A stretch of 64,000 nucleotides of DNA, from positions 18,926,922 through 18,990,921 of the forward strand of contig CM030711.1 in the NCBI GenBank assembly GCA_017979445.1, in the 5' to 3' direction. The position numbers and the translations under genes are program-made. Source of the stretch: Akebia trifoliata. Its lineage: Eukaryota > Streptophyta > Magnoliopsida > Ranunculales > Lardizabalaceae. Below are positions 1 to 10,754 of the stretch, one piece after another. The notes beneath the pieces were generated by a model that worked only from the letters and a program-made list of their open reading frames with translations, had not been told where the DNA came from and searched no databases. How positions within the stretch are numbered: position 1 is the first letter of the stretch; each line of letters begins with the position of its first letter.

Positions 1-462
1 TGTCAATGCCGGTTTCTCGAAAAGATACTTGAGAGGATCCATCCGAGATAACAGGATAATTGAATGAGACAACATATAGTGCCGGAGCCTCTGAGTGGCC
101 CACACCAGTGCTAAGCAGGTTTTCTCCAAGGATGAATATTTTCGTTCATACTCTAACATCTTCTTACTGATGTAGTAGATGGCCCTTTCTTTGCGAGTAT
201 CTTTGTCATACTGTGCAAGCATGCATCCCATGGCTTCTTCTGTAACTGATAGATAAAGAAGAAGTGGTTCGCCCAGTGTGGGTGGAACCAAAATAGGTGG
301 GTTTAAGAGATACTCCTTGACTTGGTCGAAAGCCTTTTGACATTGCTCATTCCAAACTGTTGGTTCATTCTTCTTGAGAAGCTTGAAAATAGGTTCTTAG
401 ACATTGGTGAGTTAAGCGATGAACCTGCTAACATACTGGATTCTGCCCAGAAAACCTCGAAT
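1..462 (-). pseudogene. RNase H-region remnant of element M
   Basis: The reverse-strand translation continues the pol frame past the stop at 463-465 into the connection/RNase H part, with recognisable stretches such as PPTLGEPLLLYLSVTEEA and MLEYERKYSSLEK. Two further in-frame TAA stops lie near 385-403. The domain runs off the left edge of the window. In Ty3/gypsy elements this domain degrades the RNA strand during reverse transcription; here it is a broken relic. Confidence 0.75.
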
Positions 463-2283
463 CTATTTTTCAGTCTCAGGCGGTGGCATCTCTTGGATAG
501 CTTTAATCTTTACAGGGTCTACTTCGATCCCTCTCTGACTGACTACAAATCCTAATAGTTTTCCAGAAGTTACTCCAAATACGCATTTCTGTGGGTTGAG
601 GCGGAGTTGGTACTTTTGAATCCTTGTGAGAAATTTTTCTAACGTAGTAACATGCCCTAGTCGTTCTTTGGATTTGACTATCATATCATCTACATAGACT
701 TCGACCTCTTTGTGTATCATGTCATGTAGTAAAGTCGTGGCTGCTCTTCGATAGGTAGCTTCAGCGTTCTTCAAACCAAAAGGCATGACCTTGTAGCAGA
801 AGGTCCCCCACTGTGTGATGAACGATGTATTTTGCATATCTCGAGGATCCATCTTTATCTGATTGTACCCTGAAAATCCATCCATGAAGGACAACAACGC
901 GTGTCCTACTGTACTGTCTACTAGAACATCTATATGTGGTAAAGGGAAACTATCCTTTGGGCTTGCTTTGTTTAAGTCTCTAAAATCCACACACATTCTA
1001 ACTTTTCCATCATTTTTCGGCACCGGGACGACATTGGCAATCCACTCAGGGTATTCTACTACTTCCAAAAATCCAGCGTTAATCTGCTTCGTAACTTCTT
1101 CTTTGATTTTCAAAGTCCATTCCGGCTTCATACGTCGAAGTTTCTGTTTGATTGGTCGAGCATCAGGATACAACGGAATCCGATGTTGGACAATATCTGT
1201 GCTTACCCCCGGCATATCCTCGTAAGACCACGCGAATACATCTTTGAACTTTCTGAGTAAATCTACTATCCCTTTGCGTTCATCAGAAGATAAAGTGACC
1301 CCTATACGAATTTCTTGAGGACTTTCTTTTGTTCCGAGGTTGATAACCTCTACTTCCTCTATTAGAGGTTGAGCTTGACGTTCCTCTTCTTGTTTAAGTA
1401 ATTTGATTATTCCAGGGGGAGATTCTTCGTCAGAAGACTCTCCCTCTGAAGCCAGATTATTAGTTAAATTATTATTGCGCTCGGGGTAATCAAAAATTTC
1501 TTTCATTTCATTGAAAAGATATGGGGTAACAGGACTCATTGCAGACTTGACAGACTCACTCGACTTAGTAGGAAACACAGACTCCCTAGAAGCAACAGAC
1601 TCAGCAGAAATAAATGACTCAACTGGCATGTCAGACTGAACAGGACTAATGGGACCGACAGACCCAGCCTTGACATGCAACACAGGACTGATTACATGAT
1701 AATTTGATAGAGACCCAACAGCGGGTTTGATTACAGACTGAGGATTTGGGATTCCTTTCTCAACTGACAGCACTAAGATACTATGATCTTCAATGAATAG
1801 CTGATCTATGTTGAGGGAGTCCAGATCGAGCTGCCAGTCTTCAATTTTCTTCTCCTTAACTTCTATGCTTGCTTCCTTTTCGGGCCATTCCATGCCAAAG
1901 AAGATTTCAAACCCCGACAGACGAGTACCTGTGATATGATCAATGAACGGCTCTGGGAACCCACAGTAGCGGAAGTCTTCTCCTTCCTTCACAAAATAAC
2001 CATTGAGGGTCTTTCGATAGGGCTTCATTTTAATGAGATCTGTGGTACGCCTTTGCCTTTTAGCGATGGCCTTATCACGTTTTGTCTTCCAATATTGGGA
2101 CCAATCTTCCTTAGTAGGCTTATATCCTAGTCCGAATGTGCCGATGGCCTCTTTAATCACTGGTGCCTCTTTAATACCTTGCTGCTTGCGACCTAAGCCC
2201 ATACCAGGGAAGAATCTCATTTTCTTGAATATATTGGCCATGTAGCAATTAGAGGTATTTTCTATTGGAAAATATTCTTTCAT
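463..2283 (-). CDS. Pol ORF with reverse transcriptase, element M
   Basis: This 606-residue open frame lies in phase with the protease ORF just upstream (2296-3132), and a single TAA at 2296-2298 separates them. Roughly the first 370 residues are a linker, with a Ser/Val/Pro-rich stretch near residues 205-255. The reverse transcriptase follows: the block around RMCVDFRDLNKASPKD, the MPFGLKNAEATYRR block, and the catalytic YVDD box near residue 530 (about nt 686-697). The frame ends at a TAG where the connection domain should continue, so the polyprotein is truncated. In an intact element the enzyme copies element RNA in virus-like particles. The annotated start is only the first Met after the stop; the natural product would be a gag-pol polyprotein. 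Confidence 0.88.
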   Translation of the reverse strand: MKEYFPIENTSNCYMANIFKKMRFFPGMGLGRKQQGIKEAPVIKEAIGTFGLGYKPTKEDWSQYWKTKRDKAIAKRQRRTTDLIKMKPYRKTLNGYFVKEGEDFRYCGFPEPFIDHITGTRLSGFEIFFGMEWPEKEASIEVKEKKIEDWQLDLDSLNIDQLFIEDHSILVLSVEKGIPNPQSVIKPAVGSLSNYHVISPVLHVKAGSVGPISPVQSDMPVESFISAESVASRESVFPTKSSESVKSAMSPVTPYLFNEMKEIFDYPERNNNLTNNLASEGESSDEESPPGIIKLLKQEEERQAQPLIEEVEVINLGTKESPQEIRIGVTLSSDERKGIVDLLRKFKDVFAWSYEDMPGVSTDIVQHRIPLYPDARPIKQKLRRMKPEWTLKIKEEVTKQINAGFLEVVEYPEWIANVVPVPKNDGKVRMCVDFRDLNKASPKDSFPLPHIDVLVDSTVGHALLSFMDGFSGYNQIKMDPRDMQNTSFITQWGTFCYKVMPFGLKNAEATYRRAATTLLHDMIHKEVEVYVDDMIVKSKERLGHVTTLEKFLTRIQKYQLRLNPQKCVFGVTSGKLLGFVVSQRGIEVDPVKIKAIQEMPPPETEK

Positions 2284-2295
2284 GGCTTGATCCCA

Positions 2296-3132
2296 TTAGA
2301 CTGAGCATATCTTTTCGAATTCGAACCCACTAAGTTCTATCCCCGGTTGTTCTGGTTGAATTTCAAGCAACGGCTCATTCTTAGCCTCAGTATTATTCAT
2401 AATCCCTACAATTTCAGCATCTCCATGGAGAGTAATCACTAGCCCATCCTTGATAAACTTGACCTTCATGTGTAGCGTAGAAGGGATGGCTTTGATTTGG
2501 TGTAACCATGGTCTCCCTAACAGTAAATTGAATGAAGACTGGATGTCAATAACCTGAAATTTCACAGGAAATTCGACTATGCCAGTGGACAGTCGAAGGT
2601 GCAAAATTCCCAGTACATCCCTCTTGATGTTATCATAGGCTCTAACACCTTGATTAGTAGGTTTGAGATCTTCAGCCTTAAACCCGAGACAAGTAGCAGT
2701 TTTCAGAGGGCAAACGTTCAGTGCACTCCCGTTATCGATCAAAACCAAAGGCACCCTCATCCCGTTACAGTCAACTGTAATGTGCAAAGGCTTAGTGTGG
2801 CTTGCCCCTTCTTTTGGGAGATCCGAGTCCGAGAAGGATAGGATATTCTCCACGTAAGTTGCCTCTACTATACTGGCCAACTGATCTGGAGAAGTTTCAA
2901 GGGAGACTTGGGCTGTACTTAGTGCTTTGAGAACAGCCTCCCTATGAGTAGTGGAAGCCATAAGTAGACCCCATACTGAGATATTGGCCCCTGATTTTTT
3001 CAACTGTTTGATCACGGAGTTATCCTCTTCGATGCTTTCCTTGGTGGGATCATCTCCTTCTTTTCTTGTCAGGGCTGCAGGATTATCAACACAGAGTTCT
3101 TGTGGCTTAAAAACTCTTCCTCCTCGAGTCAT
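2296..3132 (-). CDS. Retropepsin-like protease ORF, element M
   Basis: A 278-residue ORF holds the aspartic protease of the polyprotein. The active-site motif is LIDNGSALN (residues about 131-139; DNGS in place of the usual D-S/T-G, as is common in Tat/Ogre elements). The second hallmark, LLLGRPWLH, is near residues 203-211. The first Met overlaps the TGA of the preceding gag-linker ORF as ATGA (3129-3132), so gag and protease are in different frames here. Downstream it is separated from the RT ORF by one in-frame TAA. The family cleaves Gag and Pol during particle maturation; activity from this copy is unlikely. Confidence 0.82.
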   Translation of the reverse strand: MTRGGRVFKPQELCVDNPAALTRKEGDDPTKESIEEDNSVIKQLKKSGANISVWGLLMASTTHREAVLKALSTAQVSLETSPDQLASIVEATYVENILSFSDSDLPKEGASHTKPLHITVDCNGMRVPLVLIDNGSALNVCPLKTATCLGFKAEDLKPTNQGVRAYDNIKRDVLGILHLRLSTGIVEFPVKFQVIDIQSSFNLLLGRPWLHQIKAIPSTLHMKVKFIKDGLVITLHGDAEIVGIMNNTEAKNEPLLEIQPEQPGIELSGFEFEKICSV

Positions 3133-3923
3133 ATGTCTAACTTCATCACAAAAAGGGGGAAAGGCTCATCTTCCTCAGTCAACAAGTATGGATCTTCGAC
3201 TGTCAAAAGTTCAGGGTTTTTTAGATTCATTTGGGCCAACAAGTAACTAGTGAACGCGGGACTATCGTAACGAGGCGGGGATAAACGATAGGTATCATCC
3301 GAGGTTAAATCAAATGGTTCATAGTTTGTGGTGAAAACCTTATCAGTGAAGGCTATCCCGGCAAGGGGGTAACTGGGCGGTTTAACTTGGATTGGATGGA
3401 TGAGAGAAACAGGGTCGAATGGTAAGAGGGTGTGAGAAACCATGTTCAGGGTTGGTGGAGGTTGATAAGCAGGTAGTGGATTAGTGGTGACATTTGGTGG
3501 GCTACGGATGGTGACCTTTTTGTTGTCAATAAGGTTTTGAATTGCATGGCGCAAGGTGATACAACGATCCGTGTGATGGCCAGGATTTTGATGGAACACG
3601 CAGAACACGTTAGCATTATGTCCAGCTGGCAAGGGATTAGGTAAAAGTCGGGGTTAGATAGGGGTAAGAAGCCCTTTTTTCATCAATTTGTGAAGCGCTA
3701 CAGTGAGACTCATCCCTAGATTGGTGAACTGACGCGGAGTCCAAGGTTGACTTGGGTGAGCTTGGTTATTAGTCCGCGCTGGGGGTTGAGCTAGGGTAAC
3801 TGAGGTATTGGCGATGTAAGTATGGTTGATGTTGGGTTTGGGAACATATGGTTTCTTAGGCTTGTTATCTGAGGGGTTAGAAAGGATCCCAGAAGCAAAT
3901 GCATCCTCAAGTTGGCTCCCGGC
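3129..3923 (-). pseudogene. Gag C-terminal part and zinc-knuckle-like region, element M
   Basis: This continues the gag frame after the stop at 3924-3926; a second stop lies near 3652-3654, leaving an open stretch 3129-3632. The motif CVFHQNPGHHTDRC at the start of that stretch is the modified Cys/His motif found in Ogre-type gag, followed by a proline-rich tail. The same region survives in element A (about 27830-28090), which supports its reality. The ORF ends in a TGA that overlaps the protease start by four bases. Confidence 0.72.
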
Positions 3924-4823
3924 TTACAACAAGGATTCAAAGGTAGAGAGGTATTGGGCCACTAGGTGTTGAGCATATCCTTGAGAGAGGTTCTTTAGGA
4001 TAATTGCTACTTGTTCTTTCTCCGAAGGTCTATCCCACATTTGAGAAGCCTTGGCCCTCCAGCGACCAATGAAATCAGTGAATGTTTCCCCATTTTTCTG
4101 TTTAGTTGCTTCCAAATCCCTTCTTGAAGTCTCAATCTCGATACTGTACTTATACTGATGCCAGAAGGCCTTTGACATGTTTTCCCATGTACCCACAGTA
4201 ACTGGATCTTGAGACATTAACCAACGTAGTGCTGATCCTGATAAAGTTCTTTGGAACAACAATGTCATATGTTCGTCGTTGAGCCCCATAGTTCGCATGT
4301 TGGTAACATACACCTTAAGATGTGTTTTTGCACACCCTGTCCCACTGAACTTGTCCATTTCAGGCATCACAAACTTCTCTGACAAATGGATTCTAGGGAT
4401 GCGATTCAAAACTTCAATGCCTGCTGTAATTTCATCAATACCCTTTATACTCTTCATCGCTGACTCCAATTGAGACATTCTATTAGATAACGCCGGATTT
4501 TCATCAACATACTCTTCGTCTCCGTCGAGTTTGAAAACTTCACGTGGACGTTTCTCTTTAACCTTTTTCCCCTTTGGGTCATCTAAGGGAATTCTCGTGG
4601 ATTCCGAGGTCTGTTCTAACATTTTCACTTTGCCTTTTATATTGCTGATATCATTGGCAAAGGCTGCCAAGATCTTACGGATCTCTGTGAGCTCAGATTC
4701 TGAAGCCATATCTGCTTGTTGACTTAGTACTGTAGTTCTTTCTAACCGACTGGACTTACGACTCCAACTAGGAGGTGGACGCTTGAGTTTGGGCGCAATG
4801 ATAATCCTATATGACCCCATCAA
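3924..4823 (-). CDS. Gag (retrotransposon capsid) ORF, element M
   Basis: A 299-residue ORF. An internal Met at MASESELTEIRK (about residue 39) aligns with the gag start of element A, but the upstream residues (KLKRPPPSWSRKS) are also conserved in frame in A, so the true start is uncertain. The segment from about residue 145 onward holds the retrotransposon gag domain, with landmarks such as MDKFSGTGCAKTHLKVY, FWHQYKYSIEIETSRRDL and FTDFIGRWRAKASQMW. A coiled-coil-like charged region precedes it. The frame ends at a TAA just after FESLL, where the homologous frame in A continues. The family product forms the cytoplasmic virus-like particle. Confidence 0.87.
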   Translation of the reverse strand: MMGSYRIIIAPKLKRPPPSWSRKSSRLERTTVLSQQADMASESELTEIRKILAAFANDISNIKGKVKMLEQTSESTRIPLDDPKGKKVKEKRPREVFKLDGDEEYVDENPALSNRMSQLESAMKSIKGIDEITAGIEVLNRIPRIHLSEKFVMPEMDKFSGTGCAKTHLKVYVTNMRTMGLNDEHMTLLFQRTLSGSALRWLMSQDPVTVGTWENMSKAFWHQYKYSIEIETSRRDLEATKQKNGETFTDFIGRWRAKASQMWDRPSEKEQVAIILKNLSQGYAQHLVAQYLSTFESLL

Positions 4824-5012
4824 AGGTAGATTTAGTCAATTTCAGTATTACCCCCTTGATAACATTTTTAAGAATCATTTTATTGAGGTTTGTGCACCAA
4901 TCCATTAATTAATCCATTCACACAATGAGTATTTGAAAAGAAGATATTTATTCAAAAAGATAATTTTATTGAAAATGATTGACAACGAATATGTTCTTAT
5001 TAAAAACATTTT
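4824..5012 (-). other. Spacer between ORF1 and gag, element M
   Basis: AT-rich non-coding spacer. The part nearest gag, including a TTATCAAGGGGG-like stretch (reverse strand), is recognisable upstream of the gag start in element C (about 40230-40260). No other signal seen. Confidence 0.6.
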
Positions 5013-6193
5013 TCAACAATTTTGACTTGAACTATTTTTACATGGACGCTTGGCTTTGTCTTGATGGTCATCAGGATTGCTGCCAGGCTTGACCCTCTTG
5101 GCTCTAACAACTGGCTCTCTGAATTCTGCTGGTCCATCTGGATACCCTAAGGTGCGCTTGTTCCAAGCTTTCTCAATGAGGTGTACTAACTTTTTCGTCA
5201 AAGGCTCGGGGGGGAAAAAAGCTTTGTGCTGAGGTAAGGATAACTCTATAGGTACATCGTATTGTTCTGGGATCAGATTGGGATGGTAAAAAGATGTTTC
5301 TTCTAAATCAATCAAACGGACATAGTAGGATCCTTTGGTTCCTAGAACAGGGGGATCAGTCATCCACCAAGGGCACCTAAAATCAATATGACAGGCAAGG
5401 CGAGAATCTAACCATTTGCTCCAAGCTTTGACTGAGTTGTGACGCACTAACAGGTTTCTCTTGGAAAAATGTTCTGGGTCATATTCGAGGTTTGAGGGAA
5501 CCTCTACGATTTTGAGACGGTCACAAAGTCACATATAGAGTAAGTAGGGACTTCTTTTGAAGCTTTCCCACTCACCATTTTTATGGCATCTAAACTTGAG
5601 AAGGTTTCGGCTAGGATGAGAGGTACTGGGTTGGCTTTCCTTGAGAGTTGAGAGGCTATATCTATGAAGGACTCAGGGATAGTTTAGCCATCACTATTGG
5701 AGGTTAGTATGTATTGGGCTAGGATTCCTAAGCACAATCAATAATCTCTAGTAGCTCGCCAGGCTTCGGGTTTTACATTGATAGGGTGACTGCGGGAGCG
5801 ATACAGGCCCAGTAAAGGTACTAAGTTCAATATCCCGTCATGGACTAAAACCTTGGCTTCTTCCTTGGAAATGTTTAATCCTGTGGCGAGTTCACCAGAA
5901 TATCCGGTCTTCAATGAGGGCCTGACTAGAGGTCCTGAAGTGGATATCCTCATGATGCCACAATAATCCTCGTGAGTAGGGCATAAATGCATATACCCCA
6001 AATGGAATATGTGAAAATAGGGGTTCCATCGCTTAGCCATAGCATGTAAGAGGTTTCAGTCTATCTCAAACTCATGGAAGTAAAGAGCACTCCTCAACAT
6101 GAATCTCCCAAAATTGATCTTCTCTACAGAGTGCATTCCTATGACGGTTGTTTTGACTAACTGATCGATTGGGTTGTCGCCGGCAGCTAACAT
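5013..6193 (-). pseudogene. ORF1 upstream of gag, element M (Ogre-type extra ORF)
   Basis: From a candidate ATG at 6191-6193 the reverse strand encodes about 390 codons with several point stops, including a TGA near 6060 and a stop at 5738-5740. The clearest open pieces are 5738-6040 (with HLGYMHLCPTHEDYCGIM) and 5013-5447 (with SRLACHIDFRCPWWMTD, ending in a Lys/Arg-rich basic tail). An extra ORF of unknown function between leader and gag is a defining feature of Ogre-type Tat elements. I see no enzyme motif and assign no activity. Elements A and C lack this ORF. Confidence 0.68.
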
Positions 6194-6868
6194 CCTGGTT
6201 TAACACAAAAGGGGATTTTAGTATTCTTCCAAGGTCCATGTAAAAGATCAGTTTTTTTTTTATCTTCTTTTGAAAAATCTTGTTCTTATGGAAAATATTT
6301 TCTTGAAAATATTTTTTCTTAGAAAATATTTTTTCTAGAGAACACTTCTCTTTGGAAAATATTCTTTTCTGAAAAATATTTTCCTTTTCGTGAATTATTT
6401 GTCTTCTTTTGAAAATTTGATTTCCATTTTCAATTTAAATGGCTCGGCCCACCATGATTGTTGGATCGGGATGGACTGGGTCATTATTGTAAAAGAATGG
6501 GTTCTTTATTGGGTTGGTGCACCCATTTTAATTTTCAAAAATAAATTTTTGATCCTTGAGGACAAACATACACCTTGATCTCATCATTCACACCACTCAC
6601 ATACATTCATCAATCACATGCATTCATTCAATAACAACCCGGGAACACCCACGATAAGTTCGAGTCGTGACCTACTAGGAAGGTTTCTAAACTCTAAGCT
6701 TACTACGTGCAATGCATTTTTATCTGGCCACCCTTGCCCAAGCACACCTATATACCTTTCGATACGTGGTGACTTGGTTTGATATACCGTGTAGGTGATA
6801 ATCTAAAACCTCAACTCACTTCTCTGAAGCCAAAAAAAGCCAGTTCGATCTCCAGTTGAGAGGTGGCG
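6194..6868 (-). other. Leader of element M, part next to ORF1
   Basis: Untranslated leader sequence. About 6230-6400 is rich in repeated GAAAATATTTT-like tracts (reverse strand), also visible in C at about 39830-40080. About 6600-6868 is one end of the conserved leader block described at 25322 and 38762; it is interrupted at 6868 by the Athila insertion and resumes at 13914. Confidence 0.75.
6864..6868. repeat. Left target-site duplication of the Athila element
   Basis: The five bases TGGCG precede the LTR; TAGCG follows it at 13914-13918, one transition apart. The leader block in element A reads continuously through this point (about 25877), confirming the insertion site. Confidence 0.8.
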
Positions 6869-8082
6869 TGATGAGTGTCTCCAAACACTCAATTATACGC
6901 ACATTTTCCGGATATTTATCTTGATTTTTGTACCTATTTCTCTATATTAAGATAATAATCATGATAAGCCTCAAACCACCACGTTGCATGTTAATTAGAC
7001 TTAATTATATATAAATAAATTCATTTACTAGATAAATCTAATTACGTGTGTTTCTTGTGCAGAAAATCAACAATTTGGAATCAAAATCTCAAGGCAAAAG
7101 CATTTGGGCCCACTTTGGAATGCCCTAACACTTTGGAATGCCCTAATCCTTAACTCATATTCTCTTCTTTTGTCTTTTTGTGCAAAGAAAAGTGGAGGCT
7201 GCTTTTACACTCTTCTACATACATTTTTCTCTATAAATAGAACCTTCATTTCTAGAGAAAGGGTCCCATCTTGGTTCTCTTATCCAAGACTCCTTTAATA
7301 TAAGGCTCTTTGCCTATTAACTTATTTTTTGTATGTTTATTTTCTAGTTATTTCCTTTTGACTAATTAGTCTTGTAAGAAGTAGAAGAAGAAGAAGTTGT
7401 AATTTTCTCCATGAAATGAAGAAAAGTTCTTTCATCTCTTATCTTCCCTCTCTTGCAATGACATTAGGCTAAGTTCCCCTCCATTGGAGAGTGAAAAAGC
7501 CTAGAGCAAGTTCTTGTGTTATTTTTAATTTCATGCCTTTCTTTTATTTAAAATGCTTATGAATTCTCTATAAGTTTCTTGCACCTATTATTCTTAATAT
7601 AGATACTTTATGCTTAGATTAGATCAAGATAAAGTATGCTTAAACTAGATAATTAGTAATAGGAAGTTTTCAAAGAATTCTACTTTGTTTATGTTCCCTT
7701 ATTTCATTTCATTTGCAAAACTTTCCGATCTAAGGAGCTAACACCAAGCCCTTACGATTGAATTATAAAAAGGCTTGAAACTAAGAATTGCTCATCAACA
7801 TGTTCTAGGTAGATCCACCTCTAATGGTGTTTTAATTTCATAAGTTTACTTGCTTTTAATTTCATTTACTTTAGTCTCTTTTCTAGTAATTTTACATTTT
7901 CTTATAAGTTCAAAAATACAAAGAAAAACAGTTTTAATTCCTTTTAGTTAATTTGAATTTTATCTTCTTAGCTTAACTCTATTCCTCCTTTCTCTTGGGT
8001 TCGATCCCCTACTTGCCCCACAAGTAAGGTAAACGTAAGATTATTATTAAGTCCTGTGAGAAGAACAACGATAGTCTCATCA
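6869..8082 (+). repeat. 5' LTR of Athila element (1214 bp)
   Basis: Begins TGATGAGTGTCTCC and ends GATAGTCTCATCA, giving imperfect terminal inverted repeats with TG...CA ends. A CTATAAATAGAA promoter-like box lies near 7231-7242. The same LTR occurs complete as a solo copy at 35633-36845, and its last 801 bp recur at 13113-13913. Confidence 0.93.
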
Positions 8083-8088
8083 GAATTT

Positions 8089-8106
8089 TGGAGCCGCTGC
8101 CGGGGA
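8089..8106 (+). promoter_or_regulatory. Primer-binding site of Athila element
   Basis: TGGAGCCGCTGCCGGGGA lies six bases after the LTR. It closely resembles the tRNA-Asp-complementary site used by Athila elements (two mismatches to the usual form, from knowledge of the family). It primes minus-strand DNA synthesis. Confidence 0.8.
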
Positions 8107-9269
8107 AAGGTAAAGGTAGTAGTGGTAAGTTTTGATTTAAAATTTATTTTTTTTTTCATTTTTATTTTATTTTCTTTTTTCTTTTGGTTTCTTTCTATAA
8201 GTTCAAATGTTCTTGAGATTTTAAGAGAGAAGAAAGAAGAAAAAAACATTGAAAAAAAAAAGTCATTCTCGTTTTCTTTTTCACCCTTGACAGCAGAACT
8301 TAAACTGACTGTAACTTTCTACTCCGATCTTTGATTATCTATTAGTGTATATCAATTTGGGGAAGAACGAAATTTTCTATAAAATGTGACAAAGTCAGCA
8401 AGATTGCGGTAAGTCAGATTCTGTTTTTGAGTCCATTTACTATCATTTCTGCTAATATTTCTGTTTTGCTTCTTGTAGGTGAACATTTTTTTTCTTCTTT
8501 TCTTTCAATTTCCTTTAATCTTTAGTTAGGTTTATTTTTCTATTTTAGAAACTCTTGTATAGGATTTCTTGTAATTTTTATTAATTATCCAAGAAGGCTT
8601 GGATTGTAATAGACTAAGGAAGGACGACGGGTGGACAATACCGTCACGGCTCCTTAGGTTCGCACACCAAAATTGGAATTGGTGGCCTAAGTCGACTCAA
8701 ACCGTCTTCACCCCGTCTAGCACGGGAGGTAATCCCGAAACACCCACGCCTCTCTTTGCTAGTGGGTTACTCCTTGCCTTTGTATGTTATTTTTTCAATT
8801 TGCACATACTTGGAATAGTTAATTAGGTAGTAAATAGCACCTCTCTCCTAGGGATGGCATGATAAGATAAGGATTGGAAGTCATTACCAATTCCTTGCTC
8901 TAATTAGGATAATCAATTCACTAGTCATCCAATCAAATTAATTAAAATCAATTAGACTTGACTATAGGGCCCACGAGCTCAATAGGAGAAATTCCGCTTC
9001 AAGTTGTGCCAATTGCGCTTCTTGGTCATTTTTGTGTCTAGTAAGATCTTGCCCTTTGAGGGGATAGACTCAGTCTATTCAAGAAATGAAGGTATTTAAG
9101 CGTACTCTTACTTATGCATTATGCGCCTCCTCCGATCTGGAGATCCGAATGATTCAAATTTGACTTTATAGAACCGAGTTGGAAGGCTAGTTGCGTTATT
9201 TCTACCCAGTTAGGAGCTGTCTAGCTTTAGGCAACCTATCTAGGTCCAGTCTTTTCTTTTCGTGATTGT
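8107..9269 (+). other. Athila leader (5' untranslated region)
   Basis: About 1.2 kb between primer site and gag without a credible gene. The short open frames here are not conserved protein. The first 200 bases are T-rich with A-rich patches. Confidence 0.7.
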
Positions 9270-10742
9270 TTGATCGACTGTGTGATTTGTATGCTTCGTA
9301 GACATTCACAAAATAACGTGTTAGAACCATTTGATCCTGAGATAGAATGTACAATCAGTAGGATACGCAAGACACCATCAGTAGTTAAGATGGGTGATCG
9401 AGAGCGAACTCTCAATGAGATTTTCGCTCCAGCTTCCGCATCTCCTCCCACATGCATTGTTTTACCGTTGAACAATGCACCTCAGTTTGAAATTAGGGCT
9501 GCCACCATCAATATGCTCCCTAAGTTCCACAGTTTAGAGCGTGAACAACCTTACACCCATCTTAATCGATTCTTAACTATATGTCAAACTTTTAGAAATC
9601 AGAATCTAAATGAGGAGAGTATCAAGCTTATTCTGTTCCCGTTATCCTTGGAAGACCATGCAGCTGCATGGTTGAACTCCCTAACACCCAATTCCATATC
9701 TACCTGGGATGTTCTATCAAAAAAATTTATGGCCAAATTCTACCCTGTGGCCAAAACTGAGAAAATGAAGGACTCTATTAGAAATTTTAGAGCCCGTCCT
9801 GATGATGAATTTTCCCAAACTTGGGAAAGATTCAATGATTTATTGGTCAAGTGCCCACACCATGGCATTGACAAAGCAAAGTTGGTGCAAAATTTTTATA
9901 GAGGATTAACAATGAATCAACGTACCTTAGTCGAGTCAATGCATAAGGGTCAGTTCATGAACCAGACTCCCAACCAAGCGTACGATTTCCTCGTAGAGTT
10001 AGCTGAGAGTGCTCAAAACTGGAGTACTAACTAAGAAGAATTTGATAGAGACGATCCGGTTAGGAAGACAGGCATGTATGAGATGAAGGCAGACCCTAAT
10101 CTCAAAAATGTCATGTGTAGTCTAGTGAGTGGGATGAATAATCTCACGAAGAAGTTAGATGCCTTTACCATCTCAGCATCCAAACCTCACCTAGACCCTC
10201 GTACAATTTCGCAAGTGACTGTCGAACCGAGTTCTTTGTGTGTCATATGCGACGGCAATGACCATTTGGTCGAGTGTTGTCCTACCTTGCCTCAAATCAA
10301 AGCTGAACAAGCAAATGCGATTAATGGCTATAGTGCTTTTAAGAAGCCAACTCCAAACTCTTTTAGCCAAACGTATCACCCAGATAATAGGTTTCATCCT
10401 AATTTCTCATACAGACAGAACGAACCTATTCAATCTAGTGGTCTGTCAGGTTACAATAGGAGTTTTCCTAGGCAATCTGGTTCTTCCACAAACCAAGCCA
10501 TTGTTCCTCAAGTCTCTTATCAACCCCAACAATCTACCGATTGCAAAGCTATCATACCAGATCCCATGACCAATTACCAGCAGCCTGCCCAACAACAGTC
10601 GTCTTTAGAATCTATGATTGCCGAGTTGATGAGGCAGCAACAGCAATTCATCCAAACTCAACAGCAAACCCATCAAAATCAAACTCAGATTAACCAGGTC
10701 ACTGCGCAATCCATAGCTAAGATGGAAGTTCAGTTGGGGTAG
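9270..10742 (+). pseudogene. Athila gag (two open pieces, one in-frame stop)
   Basis: Open pieces 9270-10034 and 10074-10742 are in one frame and broken by a TAA at 10032-10034. The gag domain spans the first piece from about residue 75, with HSLEREQPYTHLNRFLTIC, EDHAAAWLNSL and FYPVAKTEKMKDSIRNF as landmarks. The second piece carries a Cys/His motif CVICDGNDHLVECC (residues about 56-69) and then a Gln/Asn-rich tail ending at a TAG (10740-10742). The frame is open from 9270, although a plausible start is the Met at 9390 (MGDRERTLNEIF). Only the stops prevent expression of Gag; no frameshift is seen. Confidence 0.85.
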
Positions 10743-10754
10743 TTAGCTCTTTCC

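Noticed and set aside
8599..8826. 75-codon ORF in the Athila leader
   Set aside because: Not in frame with gag, no family features, and lies between primer site and gag.
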